From NCBI GenBank assembly GCA_902800715.1, contig CADCFN010000005.1:1-64000 (forward strand): a stretch of DNA of 64,000 bases. Reading direction: 5' to 3'. Shown here piece after piece: positions 33,172-41,128 of this stretch. Under the pieces are notes generated by a model. It was given only the letters and a program-made list of their open reading frames with translations, ran no database searches and was not told where the DNA came from. Position numbers and translations under genes: made by a program. Every line of letters starts with the position of its first letter. The stretch's first letter is position 1. This stretch comes from an uncultured Bacteroidales bacterium (GTDB taxonomy: Bacteria > Bacteroidota > Bacteroidia > Bacteroidales > Muribaculaceae).

Positions 33172-34389
33172 TCATTGGAAAGTGAGTGAAGAAAGGCGGT
33201 TGGCGTTCAGATAGGCAGCGGCTTGGGCTATCTCATCGGCAGTCACCGCCTGAATGCGGGCAATCGTATCGTCAACCGTTGCCATAGCGCCGTGATACAG
33301 CAAGCCACGACCGGCACGCATTGCCATAAACTCGGTACTGTCGGCAGCGACCTTCAGCTGCCCGCAATACTGCTTCTTGTAGGCATCAAGACGACGGGCA
33401 GACATCTGCTGCTCGCCCAATCGCGTGGTGATGCGCTCAATCACGCGCAGACTGGAACGCACATCATCGGGGTCACAGCCCAGATAGATTTCAATCCACC
33501 CGCAATCGCTGAGCAAGGTGAGTGTTGACTCAACCGTATAGACGTAGCCACGGCGTTCACGCAACTCCACATTGAGCAGCGAATTCATGCCCGGGCCACC
33601 CAGGATATTGTTCAGCAACATCAGTGCAAAACGCAAAGGGTGATTCATGTCGGGCAAACGGGCACCGACGATGGTGTGCGCCTGGTGAGTGCCAATCTGC
33701 ATGACCTTTCTGAACGGGTCGGACTCTAGCGGTGTGATGCGATGACGAGGCGCCATCACATGATTCATGGAGCCAAAACAGCGCTCGGCAATGCGGAACA
33801 CCCGCTCGGGCTTCTCAGGTCCTACCGAGAAAAACGCCATGTTTGTCGGGACATACAATGCCTTGAGATAATGCATGCAATCCTCCTGGGTGAGACGTTC
33901 CAAGTCCTCTTTTTTACCGAGGATGTTATGTCCCAGCTCGCTGCCCTCAAAAAGCAAGTCCTCAAAGTCGTCATACACCGCATCGGCTGGTGTATCGCGG
34001 TAACTCGCTGCTTCCTCAAGCACAACATCGCGTTCACGGTCCAGTTCGTCAGCCGGGAACACCGACCACTGCACCAAATCGGCGAGCAGATCTATAGCAC
34101 GGTCTAAATGCTCATGGGGGAACACCGAGTAGAGCATGGTGCCCTCTTTGGTGGTATAGGCGTTCAACTCTCCGCCCACGCGTTCCATGCGGTTGAGAAT
34201 GTGCCACGCGCGGCGGTGTTTCGTTCCCTTGAAGATGGTGTGTTCAACAAAATGGGCCAGTCCATACTGCCCAAAGCGCTCGTCACGGCTGCCGGCATTG
34301 ATGGCAAGCCCGCACCAAGCGACCTGTTTGGTCGTCCTGACATGAACAAGGCGCAAACCGTTTGAGAGCGTATGATAATAGATGTTCAT
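33172..34389 (-). CDS. M16-family zinc metallopeptidase, single-domain-pair type
   Basis: The protein is 405 residues from the start at 34389 (MNIYYHTLSNGLRL); an earlier ATG at 34431 adds a non-homologous stretch. The inverted zinc motif HxxEH is HFVEH (46-50), with a further Glu in RDVVLEEAASYRDTP (about 125). A second, inactive M16 domain covers the C-terminal half, with ERRGYVYTVES as the usual Arg/Tyr region. No signal peptide is seen, so it probably acts in the cytoplasm on short peptides. The S24 repressor lies 60 bp upstream on the same strand. Confidence 0.85.
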   Translation of the reverse strand: MNIYYHTLSNGLRLVHVRTTKQVAWCGLAINAGSRDERFGQYGLAHFVEHTIFKGTKHRRAWHILNRMERVGGELNAYTTKEGTMLYSVFPHEHLDRAIDLLADLVQWSVFPADELDRERDVVLEEAASYRDTPADAVYDDFEDLLFEGSELGHNILGKKEDLERLTQEDCMHYLKALYVPTNMAFFSVGPEKPERVFRIAERCFGSMNHVMAPRHRITPLESDPFRKVMQIGTHQAHTIVGARLPDMNHPLRFALMLLNNILGGPGMNSLLNVELRERRGYVYTVESTLTLLSDCGWIEIYLGCDPDDVRSSLRVIERITTRLGEQQMSARRLDAYKKQYCGQLKVAADSTEFMAMRAGRGLLYHGAMATVDDTIARIQAVTADEIAQAAAYLNANRLSSLTFQ

Positions 34390-34449
34390 TATGATACAAG
34401 TTCTATTGAATCTGTTTTCTGGATACTCCAAGAATCCAAATTATCTTTA

Positions 34450-35154
34450 TTACAGTCTGGAATTCAGGTGAAGCACATGTTGCACAAGCAGCATCTCATG
34501 GATGGCGTTGCGCCGCACGTCCATATCGTCATAATTGGGATTCTCGCTGCGCAGCACCACCATATTAGGGTCGGTGTGACGGCGAACGTACTTCACCAGC
34601 CTGAAGTCATCAAGTTGCACAATGTAGATTTGGCCCCAATAAATCTGGTCAGGATTACTCAACTCGCGCACAGCGACGAAATCGCCGTCTTGAATGACAG
34701 GAGCCATCGAGTCACCGCTGACACGCACAATTCGGCAGTTGGGACTGACATTGGGCAAATCAACCCACCCCACGATGTTTTCGCTGGAAAACAAGTCGTT
34801 ACGACCCGATGAAGTGCCGGCTGTAGCGTCCACATCATAGACCGGTGTACCTACCGCAGCAGTGTTACTCCCCGAGCCCATCAGCGCAAGGCGCCCCTCG
34901 CCGGCATCAAAACTCACTGGTGTTTTGCCAAAAGGCAGGTCAGTGCCGTCGAGCAACCACTCCTTAGATACCCCCAGGTTAACCACTATTCGGTTCAAGA
35001 AAGAGTCGCTCAAAGGCATGTGCCCGTTTAAATATTTCGACAGATTGGAAGTATCCACACCGATGCGTTGTGCGAACTGTACCTGCTTCACACCCATTTC
35101 CCTCATCAAATACTTGATGCGACTGATGATTTCAGTGTTTTTCTGTGAATCCAT
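34450..35154 (-). CDS. XRE-S24 (LexA/CI-like) repressor
   Basis: The protein is 234 residues. An N-terminal XRE helix-turn-helix (about 8-66; MGVKQVQFAQRIGVDTSNLSKYL) is followed by a linker rich in Gly/Ser/Ala and an S24 domain (about 130-230) with the catalytic Ser in VSGDSMAPVIQDGD and the Lys in FRLVKYVRR. Such repressors act as dimers and may self-cleave under DNA damage. No phage genes adjoin it, so it could be a stress regulator or a prophage leftover. Two identical AAATTACCAT boxes in its promoter suggest autoregulation. Confidence 0.8.
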   Translation of the reverse strand: MDSQKNTEIISRIKYLMREMGVKQVQFAQRIGVDTSNLSKYLNGHMPLSDSFLNRIVVNLGVSKEWLLDGTDLPFGKTPVSFDAGEGRLALMGSGSNTAAVGTPVYDVDATAGTSSGRNDLFSSENIVGWVDLPNVSPNCRIVRVSGDSMAPVIQDGDFVAVRELSNPDQIYWGQIYIVQLDDFRLVKYVRRHTDPNMVVLRSENPNYDDMDVRRNAIHEMLLVQHVLHLNSRL

Positions 35155-35192
35155 TTTTTCTTTTTAGTTGTTGTATTTTCATATTTTCTCGG

Positions 35193-35235
35193 CAAAATTA
35201 CCATAAAAATTTGTATTTCGCAACGAAATTACCAT
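35193..35235 (-). promoter_or_regulatory. Promoter and possible operators of the S24 repressor
   Basis: On the minus strand TTG (35223-35221) and TAATTTTG (35200-35193) are 20 bp apart. The direct repeats AAATTACCAT at 35195-35204 and 35226-35235 overlap both promoter elements, 31 bp apart (three helical turns), as expected for a self-binding repressor. Confidence 0.55.
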
Positions 35236-35304
35236 TTTTTGTCTAAAATATCACCACAAAAATACTACTAACTTGCAGCAACCGCTACAGTAAATTTTCC
35301 TGCA

Positions 35305-35336
35305 TTGGCAAATATTGCAGTTTTTTTATACCTTTG
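35305..35336 (+). promoter_or_regulatory. Promoter of the CotH-like lipoprotein operon
   Basis: TTG (35305-35307) and TACCTTTG (35329-35336) are 21 bp apart, about 35 bp before the start codon at 35372. It diverges from the repressor promoter about 80 bp away. Confidence 0.6.
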
Positions 35337-35371
35337 CAAAGTATAATCAAAACAATGGGCCAGTTTTAGTA

Positions 35372-36784
35372 ATGAAGCGGCTGACAATAATAGTATTCAT
35401 GATAGCGATGATGCTGGGGCTAGGGTCCTGCATCAAAAGGGCGAGAAATTTCCCGCCCAAGAATCCTTATGTACATCTGGATTCGACTAATCTGCCCATC
35501 GTGTGGATTGATGTGGACGGCGATTCAATCAAGCGTGACAAGCGCATCGGTGCACACATGAAAATCATCTATAACGGTGAGGGCAAGCTCAACTATGCCG
35601 ACACCATAACCCACCCGGGACAACATATCGACTACCAGGGGTATATTGCCCTGAGGCACCGTGGCAATTCCACCTATAACGACAGCCCCAAGAAGCCATA
35701 CTCATTCCGTACATTGGCCGATCCCATGTGGCGCGGCATTGCCAAGAAAAAGAGAGTGTCGCTGCTGGGCATGCCCAAGGACAACAACTGGGCACTGCTC
35801 GCACCATACGCCGACAAGAGCATGATACGCGACTTGCTGGCTTTTGAAATTTCCAGGCCATGGATGGAATATGTGCCCGAGGGACATTACTGTGAACTTA
35901 TACTTGACGGGACATATTACGGCGTTTATATCCTAAGTGAGGTCGTTTCGAGGGGCCGTTATCGCCTCAACCTTGAAGAGCCAACCGCCAATTCAGGTGA
36001 CGATCTCACGGGGGGATACCTCGTTGAGGTGGACTGTGATGACGACATTACCCGTACATCAAAGTACAATCCAGTCAACGCAAACGGTGTCCCTTACAAG
36101 GACAAACACGTCCTATTCCAGTTCAAGTCTCCTGACTATGAGGAAATGACGCGTGCGCAGCGCCACTATATCATCAACCGCATCGACATGATGGAAAAAG
36201 CGTTTGCCACAGGTAATTACGAACAGTTCATTGACGTGATGACTTTCATCGACTACCAGATAGCCATGGAGTTGAGCCACAATGTTGACGGCTACCGACT
36301 GAGCGGCAAGTTCTACAAACGGCGTGATTGCGAAGACCCACGTTTCAAGATGGCAATCTGGGACTTCAACATCGCCTACGGCAACGCCGACCATCGTGAA
36401 GGATGGCGAACCGACACATGGATTTACCAAAACAATGATGTGCTGTATCGCGAACAGGACAACTATTTGGTGCCTTTCTGGTGGTACATACTGAATAATG
36501 ATCCCAACTACACCGCTCTACTCAAGCAGCGATGGGCACAATATCGCAACAGCAACCTAACCGTGGACCAGCTCAATGCCACTATAGATTCGCTGGCTCA
36601 AACACTCGTTTCCCACGGTGCTATATCACGCAATAGCGAGGCATGGCCATGCTGGGGCAAACGCGTGTGGCCCAACCACTATATCGCCACCGACTACAAT
36701 GACGAAATCAACCACCTCAAGCAATGGCTCGTCGAGCGCATTGCTTGGATGGACAAGCAACTGGAATATCAACCTGAGAACTAA
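35372..36784 (+). CDS. CotH-kinase-like lipoprotein
   Basis: The protein is 470 residues from the start at 35372. A lipoprotein signal peptide ends in LGLGSC (Cys21), so it is membrane anchored. The CotH-like domain (about 40-465) shows SLLGMPKDNNWALLAPY, DKSMIRDLLAFEISRPW, DGTYYGVYILSE and MAIWDFNIAYGN, nearly co-linear with the secreted paralogue at 12129-13736 but without the dockerin-like tail. The start at 35315 lies before the promoter and is rejected. The thioesterase gene follows after 7 bp. Confidence 0.85.
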   Translation: MKRLTIIVFMIAMMLGLGSCIKRARNFPPKNPYVHLDSTNLPIVWIDVDGDSIKRDKRIGAHMKIIYNGEGKLNYADTITHPGQHIDYQGYIALRHRGNSTYNDSPKKPYSFRTLADPMWRGIAKKKRVSLLGMPKDNNWALLAPYADKSMIRDLLAFEISRPWMEYVPEGHYCELILDGTYYGVYILSEVVSRGRYRLNLEEPTANSGDDLTGGYLVEVDCDDDITRTSKYNPVNANGVPYKDKHVLFQFKSPDYEEMTRAQRHYIINRIDMMEKAFATGNYEQFIDVMTFIDYQIAMELSHNVDGYRLSGKFYKRRDCEDPRFKMAIWDFNIAYGNADHREGWRTDTWIYQNNDVLYREQDNYLVPFWWYILNNDPNYTALLKQRWAQYRNSNLTVDQLNATIDSLAQTLVSHGAISRNSEAWPCWGKRVWPNHYIATDYNDEINHLKQWLVERIAWMDKQLEYQPEN

Positions 36785-36791
36785 CAAAATC

Positions 36792-37163
36792 ATGTTACAA
36801 GAAGGATTACGGCACACCAGTGAGTTGACGGTCACCCAGGACGTCACTGCCATTGCGATGGGTTCGGGTGACATGGCCGTGCTCGCCACACCGACAATGA
36901 TGGCGCTCATGGAGAACGCCGCCATGCTCGCCGTTGCCGACCATCTGCCCGATGGCTGCACCACAGTGGGCGGTCACATCGCTTCGTCCCACCTCAAGCC
37001 CAGCAAGATAGGCGAAACCATTACAGCAACCGCCATTGTCACCCGAGTGGACGGCAAGAAAATCGAATTCAAAATCGAAGCCCATTGCGGAGACCTGCTG
37101 TTGGGTGAAGGCACACACTTGCGCTTCATTGTTGACCGCGAGAAATTTATGTCACGATTATAA
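36792..37163 (+). CDS. Hotdog-fold thioesterase, FlK-like
   Basis: The protein is 123 residues. Conserved stretches are TPTMMALMENAAM (33-45), TTVGGHIASSHLKPSKIGETI and KIEFKIEAHCGDLLLGEGTHLRFIV, which match the small hotdog thioesterase group that includes fluoroacetyl-CoA thioesterase. It probably hydrolyses an acyl-CoA as a housekeeping function. It is in the same transcript as the CotH-like lipoprotein (7-bp gap) and 7 bp before the thioredoxin-like gene. Confidence 0.8.
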   Translation: MLQEGLRHTSELTVTQDVTAIAMGSGDMAVLATPTMMALMENAAMLAVADHLPDGCTTVGGHIASSHLKPSKIGETITATAIVTRVDGKKIEFKIEAHCGDLLLGEGTHLRFIVDREKFMSRL

Positions 37164-37170
37164 AACCAAG

Positions 37171-37677
37171 ATGATTATGAAAAAGATATTGACACTTGTA
37201 GTACTTGTTGCCACATTGTTTTCAATAGCAGCAAATGGCCAAGAACAGAAAGCACTCAAGAAAGTGTATAACGAGCAGATTAATCCGCTGGAGCAGATTG
37301 ACCAAGCTATCCTGCAGGCTCAAAAGGAAGGCAAGTTTGTCATCTGCCAGGTGGGCGGCAACTGGTGCCCCTGGTGCCTGCGTTTTGCCGATTTCATCAC
37401 AACCGACAGCACCATCAACAGCGTCATCGAACAGAACTTTGTCTATATCCACGCCAATTACCATCCCCGTAAGGCTGGCGAAGTGGGCAAGGCCTTGATG
37501 AAGCGCCTGAACAATGCTGGACGCTTCGGCTTCCCCGTTCTGGTCGTGCTCGATGAGAATGGTCAGATTATCCACATCCAGGACACGGGTCTGCTTGAGG
37601 AAGACAAGAGCTACAACCAGAAGAAGGTGCTCAGTTTCTTCCAGAACTGGACACCAAAGGCCGTGAGAGGAGAATAA
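37171..37677 (+). CDS. Exported thioredoxin-family protein
   Basis: The protein is 168 residues, starting at 37171 or two codons later at 37177. A signal peptide (about 1-23) is followed by a thioredoxin fold (about 40-160) with the redox motif CPWC in GGNWCPWCL (Cys66, Cys69) and the cis-Pro in GFPVLVVLD. The GNWCPWC form is typical of DsbD-gamma/thioredoxin_7-like periplasmic reductases. The substrate is unknown. Confidence 0.8.
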   Translation: MIMKKILTLVVLVATLFSIAANGQEQKALKKVYNEQINPLEQIDQAILQAQKEGKFVICQVGGNWCPWCLRFADFITTDSTINSVIEQNFVYIHANYHPRKAGEVGKALMKRLNNAGRFGFPVLVVLDENGQIIHIQDTGLLEEDKSYNQKKVLSFFQNWTPKAVRGE

Positions 37678-37686
37678 ACCGTTCCC

Positions 37687-38013
37687 ATGGCAAGCAACCA
37701 AGACCTCGTGCAGTACATAGCCGACCAATGCGCCGGGGCTGGAGTGATTACCGTCAAAAAGATGTTCGGGGACTACGGCGTCTATTGTGACGGCAAAATC
37801 GTCGGGCTCATTTGCGACGACTGTTTCTACCTCAAGCCCACCGATGCAGTAAGAGCGTTGCTACGCACTGTGGAGCTGCGGCCTCCCTACGATGGCGCCA
37901 AGGATTATTTCCTGATAGCTGACGTGGACGACCGCGACTACCTCGCCACGCTAGTCAGAGTAACTTGCAATGCCCTGCCGGAACCCAAACCCAAGAAAAA
38001 GAAGAAATCATGA
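37687..38013 (+). CDS. TfoX N-terminal-domain protein
   Basis: The protein is 108 residues. VKKMFGDYGVYCDGKIVGLI (about 24-43, the usual MFGxxG motif) and the tail KDYFLIADVDDRDYLATLV identify the TfoX/Sxy N-terminal domain. The C-terminal DNA-uptake regulator half of full TfoX is absent, and the protein ends in a lysine-rich tail. Its role in Bacteroidales is not known. It overlaps the carbonic anhydrase start by 4 bp (ATGA). Confidence 0.82.
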   Translation: MASNQDLVQYIADQCAGAGVITVKKMFGDYGVYCDGKIVGLICDDCFYLKPTDAVRALLRTVELRPPYDGAKDYFLIADVDDRDYLATLVRVTCNALPEPKPKKKKKS

Positions 38014-38552
38014 TTAACGACATTATTGAATACAACAAGCAATTCGTTGCCAGCAAGGGTTACGAAAAGTATGTGACCGACAAATATCCCGACAAGAAAC
38101 TGGCTGTCTTGTCCTGTATGGACACACGATTGACCGAGCTGTTGCCCGCCGCTTTAGGACTGAAAAACGGCGATGCCAAGGTCATCAAGAATGCCGGCGG
38201 ACTGGTCATCTCTCCATTCGATTCGGCAATGAGGAGCCTTGTGGTCGCAGTCTATGAACTGGGCGTGGAGGAAATCATGGTGGTAGCACACTCCAACTGC
38301 GGTGCCTGCCACATGAGTTATAGCCACTTCCACGAGGAGATGCTCAAACGTGGCGTGACCGACGAGACGCTCGACACCATCCGCCGCTGCGGTGTGGACC
38401 TCGACCACTGGCTCGAAGGGTTCAAGGACACACCCGAATCGGTTCGCAAGACCGTCGCCACCATCAAGACCCACCCGCTGATGCCTCACGACATCATCGT
38501 GCGCGGTTTCATCATCGACTCGGTAACCGGCGCACTCGAGGAAATCGTGTAA
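38010..38552 (+). CDS. Beta-type carbonic anhydrase
   Basis: The protein is 180 residues. The zinc ligands and the catalytic dyad are visible: Cys36, Asp38 and Arg40 in LSCMDTR, and His94 and Cys97 in VAHSNCGAC. It interconverts CO2 and bicarbonate. The protein is on the short side and belongs to the small beta branch found in Gram-positive bacteria and Bacteroidales. Translation is coupled to the TfoX-like gene by an ATGA overlap, and its stop overlaps a possible start of the next gene. Confidence 0.88.
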   Translation: MINDIIEYNKQFVASKGYEKYVTDKYPDKKLAVLSCMDTRLTELLPAALGLKNGDAKVIKNAGGLVISPFDSAMRSLVVAVYELGVEEIMVVAHSNCGACHMSYSHFHEEMLKRGVTDETLDTIRRCGVDLDHWLEGFKDTPESVRKTVATIKTHPLMPHDIIVRGFIIDSVTGALEEIV

Positions 38553-38569
38553 TGCTCCATCAATGGTTT

Positions 38570-39559
38570 ATGGAAGAGAACAAAATCATCATATACCAGA
38601 GTGAAGATGGTAAGACCCAGATAGATGTCCGTTTGGAGAACGACACGGTTTGGCTGACACAAGCCCAAATGGCTGAACTATTTCAAACAGACAGAACTTC
38701 TATTGTACGTCATATTCAAAACATCTATAAAATCGGCGAGTTAGATAGGGAATCAACCTGTGCAAAAATTGCACAAGTTCAAACCGAAGGTCACAGATAT
38801 GTACGGAGAACTATTCCGTATTTCAATCTAGATATGATTATCTCGGTCGGATATCGAATAAATTCAAAACGAGGCGTAAAGTTTCGCCAATGGGCAAATA
38901 AGATCCTTAAGGATTACCTTATCAAGGGCTATGCCGTGAATGACAATATCCGTCGTGAGCAGATAGGAGAATTACGGCAACTTGTTGGTATTCTAGGACG
39001 TACCATCCAGAGCCAGCCCTTGATGCCATCGGAAGACAGCCAAGCCTTATTTGACGTAGTCACCGATTATGCCTATGCGCTGGACACGCTCGACAACTAT
39101 GATTACGAGCGATTGACCATTGAAAAGACTACCCAAGAGGAGCGCTTTCACGCCACCTACAATAATGCCATCCGCGCCATCGAGGGGCTGCGCAAGAAAT
39201 TCGGTGGCAGTAGCCTGTTCGGCAACGAGAAGGATGATTCCTTCAAGAGCAGTATCGGACAAATTTACCAGACCTTTGGAGGCAAGGAACTCTATCCAAG
39301 CGTGGAGGAAAAAGCCGCCATGCTGCTTTATCTCGTCACAAAGAACCACTCCTTCAGCGACGGCAACAAGCGCATTGCTGCCACACTTTTCCTCTGGTTC
39401 CTCAACAACAACGGCATCCTCTATCGTGAGGACGGCACCAAGCGGTTAGCCGACAACACGCTCGTTGCCCTCACGCTGATGATTGCCGAAAGCAAAACCG
39501 AGGAAAAAGACGTGATGGTGAAAGTAGTGGTGAATCTGATTAATCAGACTAATCAATAG
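38570..39559 (+). CDS. RhuM-Fic/Doc fusion protein
   Basis: The protein is 329 residues from the start at 38570 (MEENKIIIYQ); an ATG at 38552 overlapping the previous stop adds six residues and is also possible. The N-terminal RhuM/virulence-type domain (about 1-120) has TVWLTQAQMAELFQTDRTSI, a DNA-binding helix-turn-helix look. The C-terminal Fic/Doc domain (about 165-329) carries the active-site loop HSFSDGNKRIAATLF (260-274), the canonical HxFx(D/E)GNxR. Fic enzymes transfer AMP or related groups to proteins; Doc phosphorylates EF-Tu. No separate antitoxin gene adjoins it. An inhibitory helix motif is not obvious, so it may be active, self-regulated through RhuM, or a defence module. Confidence 0.85.
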   Translation: MEENKIIIYQSEDGKTQIDVRLENDTVWLTQAQMAELFQTDRTSIVRHIQNIYKIGELDRESTCAKIAQVQTEGHRYVRRTIPYFNLDMIISVGYRINSKRGVKFRQWANKILKDYLIKGYAVNDNIRREQIGELRQLVGILGRTIQSQPLMPSEDSQALFDVVTDYAYALDTLDNYDYERLTIEKTTQEERFHATYNNAIRAIEGLRKKFGGSSLFGNEKDDSFKSSIGQIYQTFGGKELYPSVEEKAAMLLYLVTKNHSFSDGNKRIAATLFLWFLNNNGILYREDGTKRLADNTLVALTLMIAESKTEEKDVMVKVVVNLINQTNQ

Positions 39560-39611
39560 ATGTGTTATTCCATCATTTTATATCATTGGAACTTTTTAAC
39601 CCGATTGAATT

Positions 39612-40001
39612 ATGCTGAAACTCAATAAAGTACATCACATTGCACTGATTTGCTCCGATTACCAGCGGAGCCTCGATTTCTATACCCGCGTGATTGGCTG
39701 TCAGGTCATTGCCGAGCATTGGCGTGAAGAGCAACAGTCCTACCTGACCAAACTGTCGCTGAACGGCGACTATGTCATCGAACTGTTCTCGTTCCCTTCA
39801 CCACCGCAACGCCCGTCATACCCCGAGGCGGCAGGTTTGCGTCATCTGGCCTTCGAGGTTGATGACATCGTGGCCCAGGTCGCAGAACTGGACCGCATGG
39901 GCATCGCTCACGAGGACATCAGGACCGACGCAACGACAGGCAAGCGCTTCGTCTTTTTTGATGACCCTGATGGTCAGCCTCTTGAAATGTACGAGAAATA
40001 A
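39612..40001 (+). CDS. VOC-family protein (YaeR/GloA2-like)
   Basis: The protein is 129 residues in one vicinal-oxygen-chelate unit. KVHHIALICSDYQRSLDFY (6-24) supplies the first metal His, GLRHLAFEVDDI (about 75-86) another, and DDPDGQPLEMYEK (117-129) the C-terminal Glu. This matches the YaeR/glyoxalase-like group. The substrate is unknown; metal-dependent lyase or isomerase chemistry is likely. Confidence 0.82.
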   Translation: MLKLNKVHHIALICSDYQRSLDFYTRVIGCQVIAEHWREEQQSYLTKLSLNGDYVIELFSFPSPPQRPSYPEAAGLRHLAFEVDDIVAQVAELDRMGIAHEDIRTDATTGKRFVFFDDPDGQPLEMYEK

Positions 40002-40066
40002 ACACACAATTCGCCACAGTTGTGACTTTTGGATAATTTTGTGGCTTAATTGAAAAGAATAACGGC

Positions 40067-41008
40067 ATGTTTTACTTGATAATAACCTTGGCGATAGGTC
40101 TGCTGGTGCCCTTCCAGATTGCTGCCAATTCCCGTTTGCGTCAGGTCGTGGGCCCCGCCTACGTCTCGACGCTTGTATCTTTTTCGGTTTCCACGCTGGC
40201 CTTATTGCTGGTGTCGCTATTGTCGGGCAGCCCCATCGTCCCTACTAGCCAAATGCTGGCTGATGCGTCCTGGTGGAGCTGGTTTGCCGGACTGGTTGCT
40301 GTAGTGACCATCACCATCTCCATCCACCTGTTTAAGGAAATCGGTCCCTTGCAAGCTATTATCATCCCGATGTTCAGCCAACTTATATTCAGTCTGTTGA
40401 TAGACCACTTCGGATGGTTCGGTGCCAACGTGATACCCCTTGACGCCAAGCGCATCATTGGCTCTTTATTGCTCATCGCGGGCGTGACGCTTGTCGTCGT
40501 GCTGCCCAAACTGAAATCACAGCGGCAGGATGCGAGCACAGGCAAAGGGTCCCGGCAACTGTTCTGGCAGTTATGTGCAGTCGTGTCAGGTTGTTTGTCG
40601 GCCAGCATTACGGGTGTCTATGCCCAATTGTCGAGTGTCGTGGTCGCTAACGGCGGTAATCCCATGCAGGCAACGACCGTGGCATTCTTCGTAGCCACGG
40701 TGGTGCTGCTGCTCTTCTGCACCCTCAATGGCAGCGTGCGCTTGATTGGCAAGGCCTTCTCCAGTGAGTACCCCTGGTGGATGTGGACGGGCGGCTTGTG
40801 CGGTGCAATTATCGTCTTTGGCAACGCATGGCTTGTCGCCCATGTCGGTGTTGGCGTCTTCGTCATGGCTCTGCTCGTTGGCCAACTCGCTTTGAGCCAA
40901 CTGATGGAGCACTACGGCTGGCTCGGAGCCCCGCGCAAACGCATCACCTGGCCCCAGATTGTCGGCATCCTGCTCATGCTCGGCGGTGTCGCCCTCATCC
41001 GCCTCTAA
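40067..41008 (+). CDS. DMT-family transporter with two YdcZ-like (DUF606) halves
   Basis: The protein is 313 residues with about ten membrane helices. The N-terminal half (1-145; LIITLAIGLLVPFQIAANSR) and the C-terminal half (about 160-313; LCAVVSGCLSASITGVYAQL) have the same pattern, so this is an internal duplication of the five-helix DUF606 unit. Many relatives are single-unit proteins of about 150 residues that pair up. It is a probable small-molecule exporter with unknown substrate. Confidence 0.8.
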   Translation: MFYLIITLAIGLLVPFQIAANSRLRQVVGPAYVSTLVSFSVSTLALLLVSLLSGSPIVPTSQMLADASWWSWFAGLVAVVTITISIHLFKEIGPLQAIIIPMFSQLIFSLLIDHFGWFGANVIPLDAKRIIGSLLLIAGVTLVVVLPKLKSQRQDASTGKGSRQLFWQLCAVVSGCLSASITGVYAQLSSVVVANGGNPMQATTVAFFVATVVLLLFCTLNGSVRLIGKAFSSEYPWWMWTGGLCGAIIVFGNAWLVAHVGVGVFVMALLVGQLALSQLMEHYGWLGAPRKRITWPQIVGILLMLGGVALIRL

Positions 41009-41038
41009 AGCATTTTCACCCACAAAATTGTCCAATAT

Positions 41039-41069
41039 TTTGCTCTAACAATAATTATGTGTACATTTG
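41039..41069 (+). promoter_or_regulatory. Promoter of the kelch-AraC regulator gene
   Basis: TTTG (41039-41042) and TACATTTG (41062-41069), 19 bp apart, match the consensus. Transcription would start about 50 bp before the TTG start codon at 41129, which supports that start. Confidence 0.65.
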
Positions 41070-41128
41070 TCGCAATCCAAAGGGTGAGCATCTTCGTTGG
41101 GTTGATGCCTATTAACTTCCCATAACGC

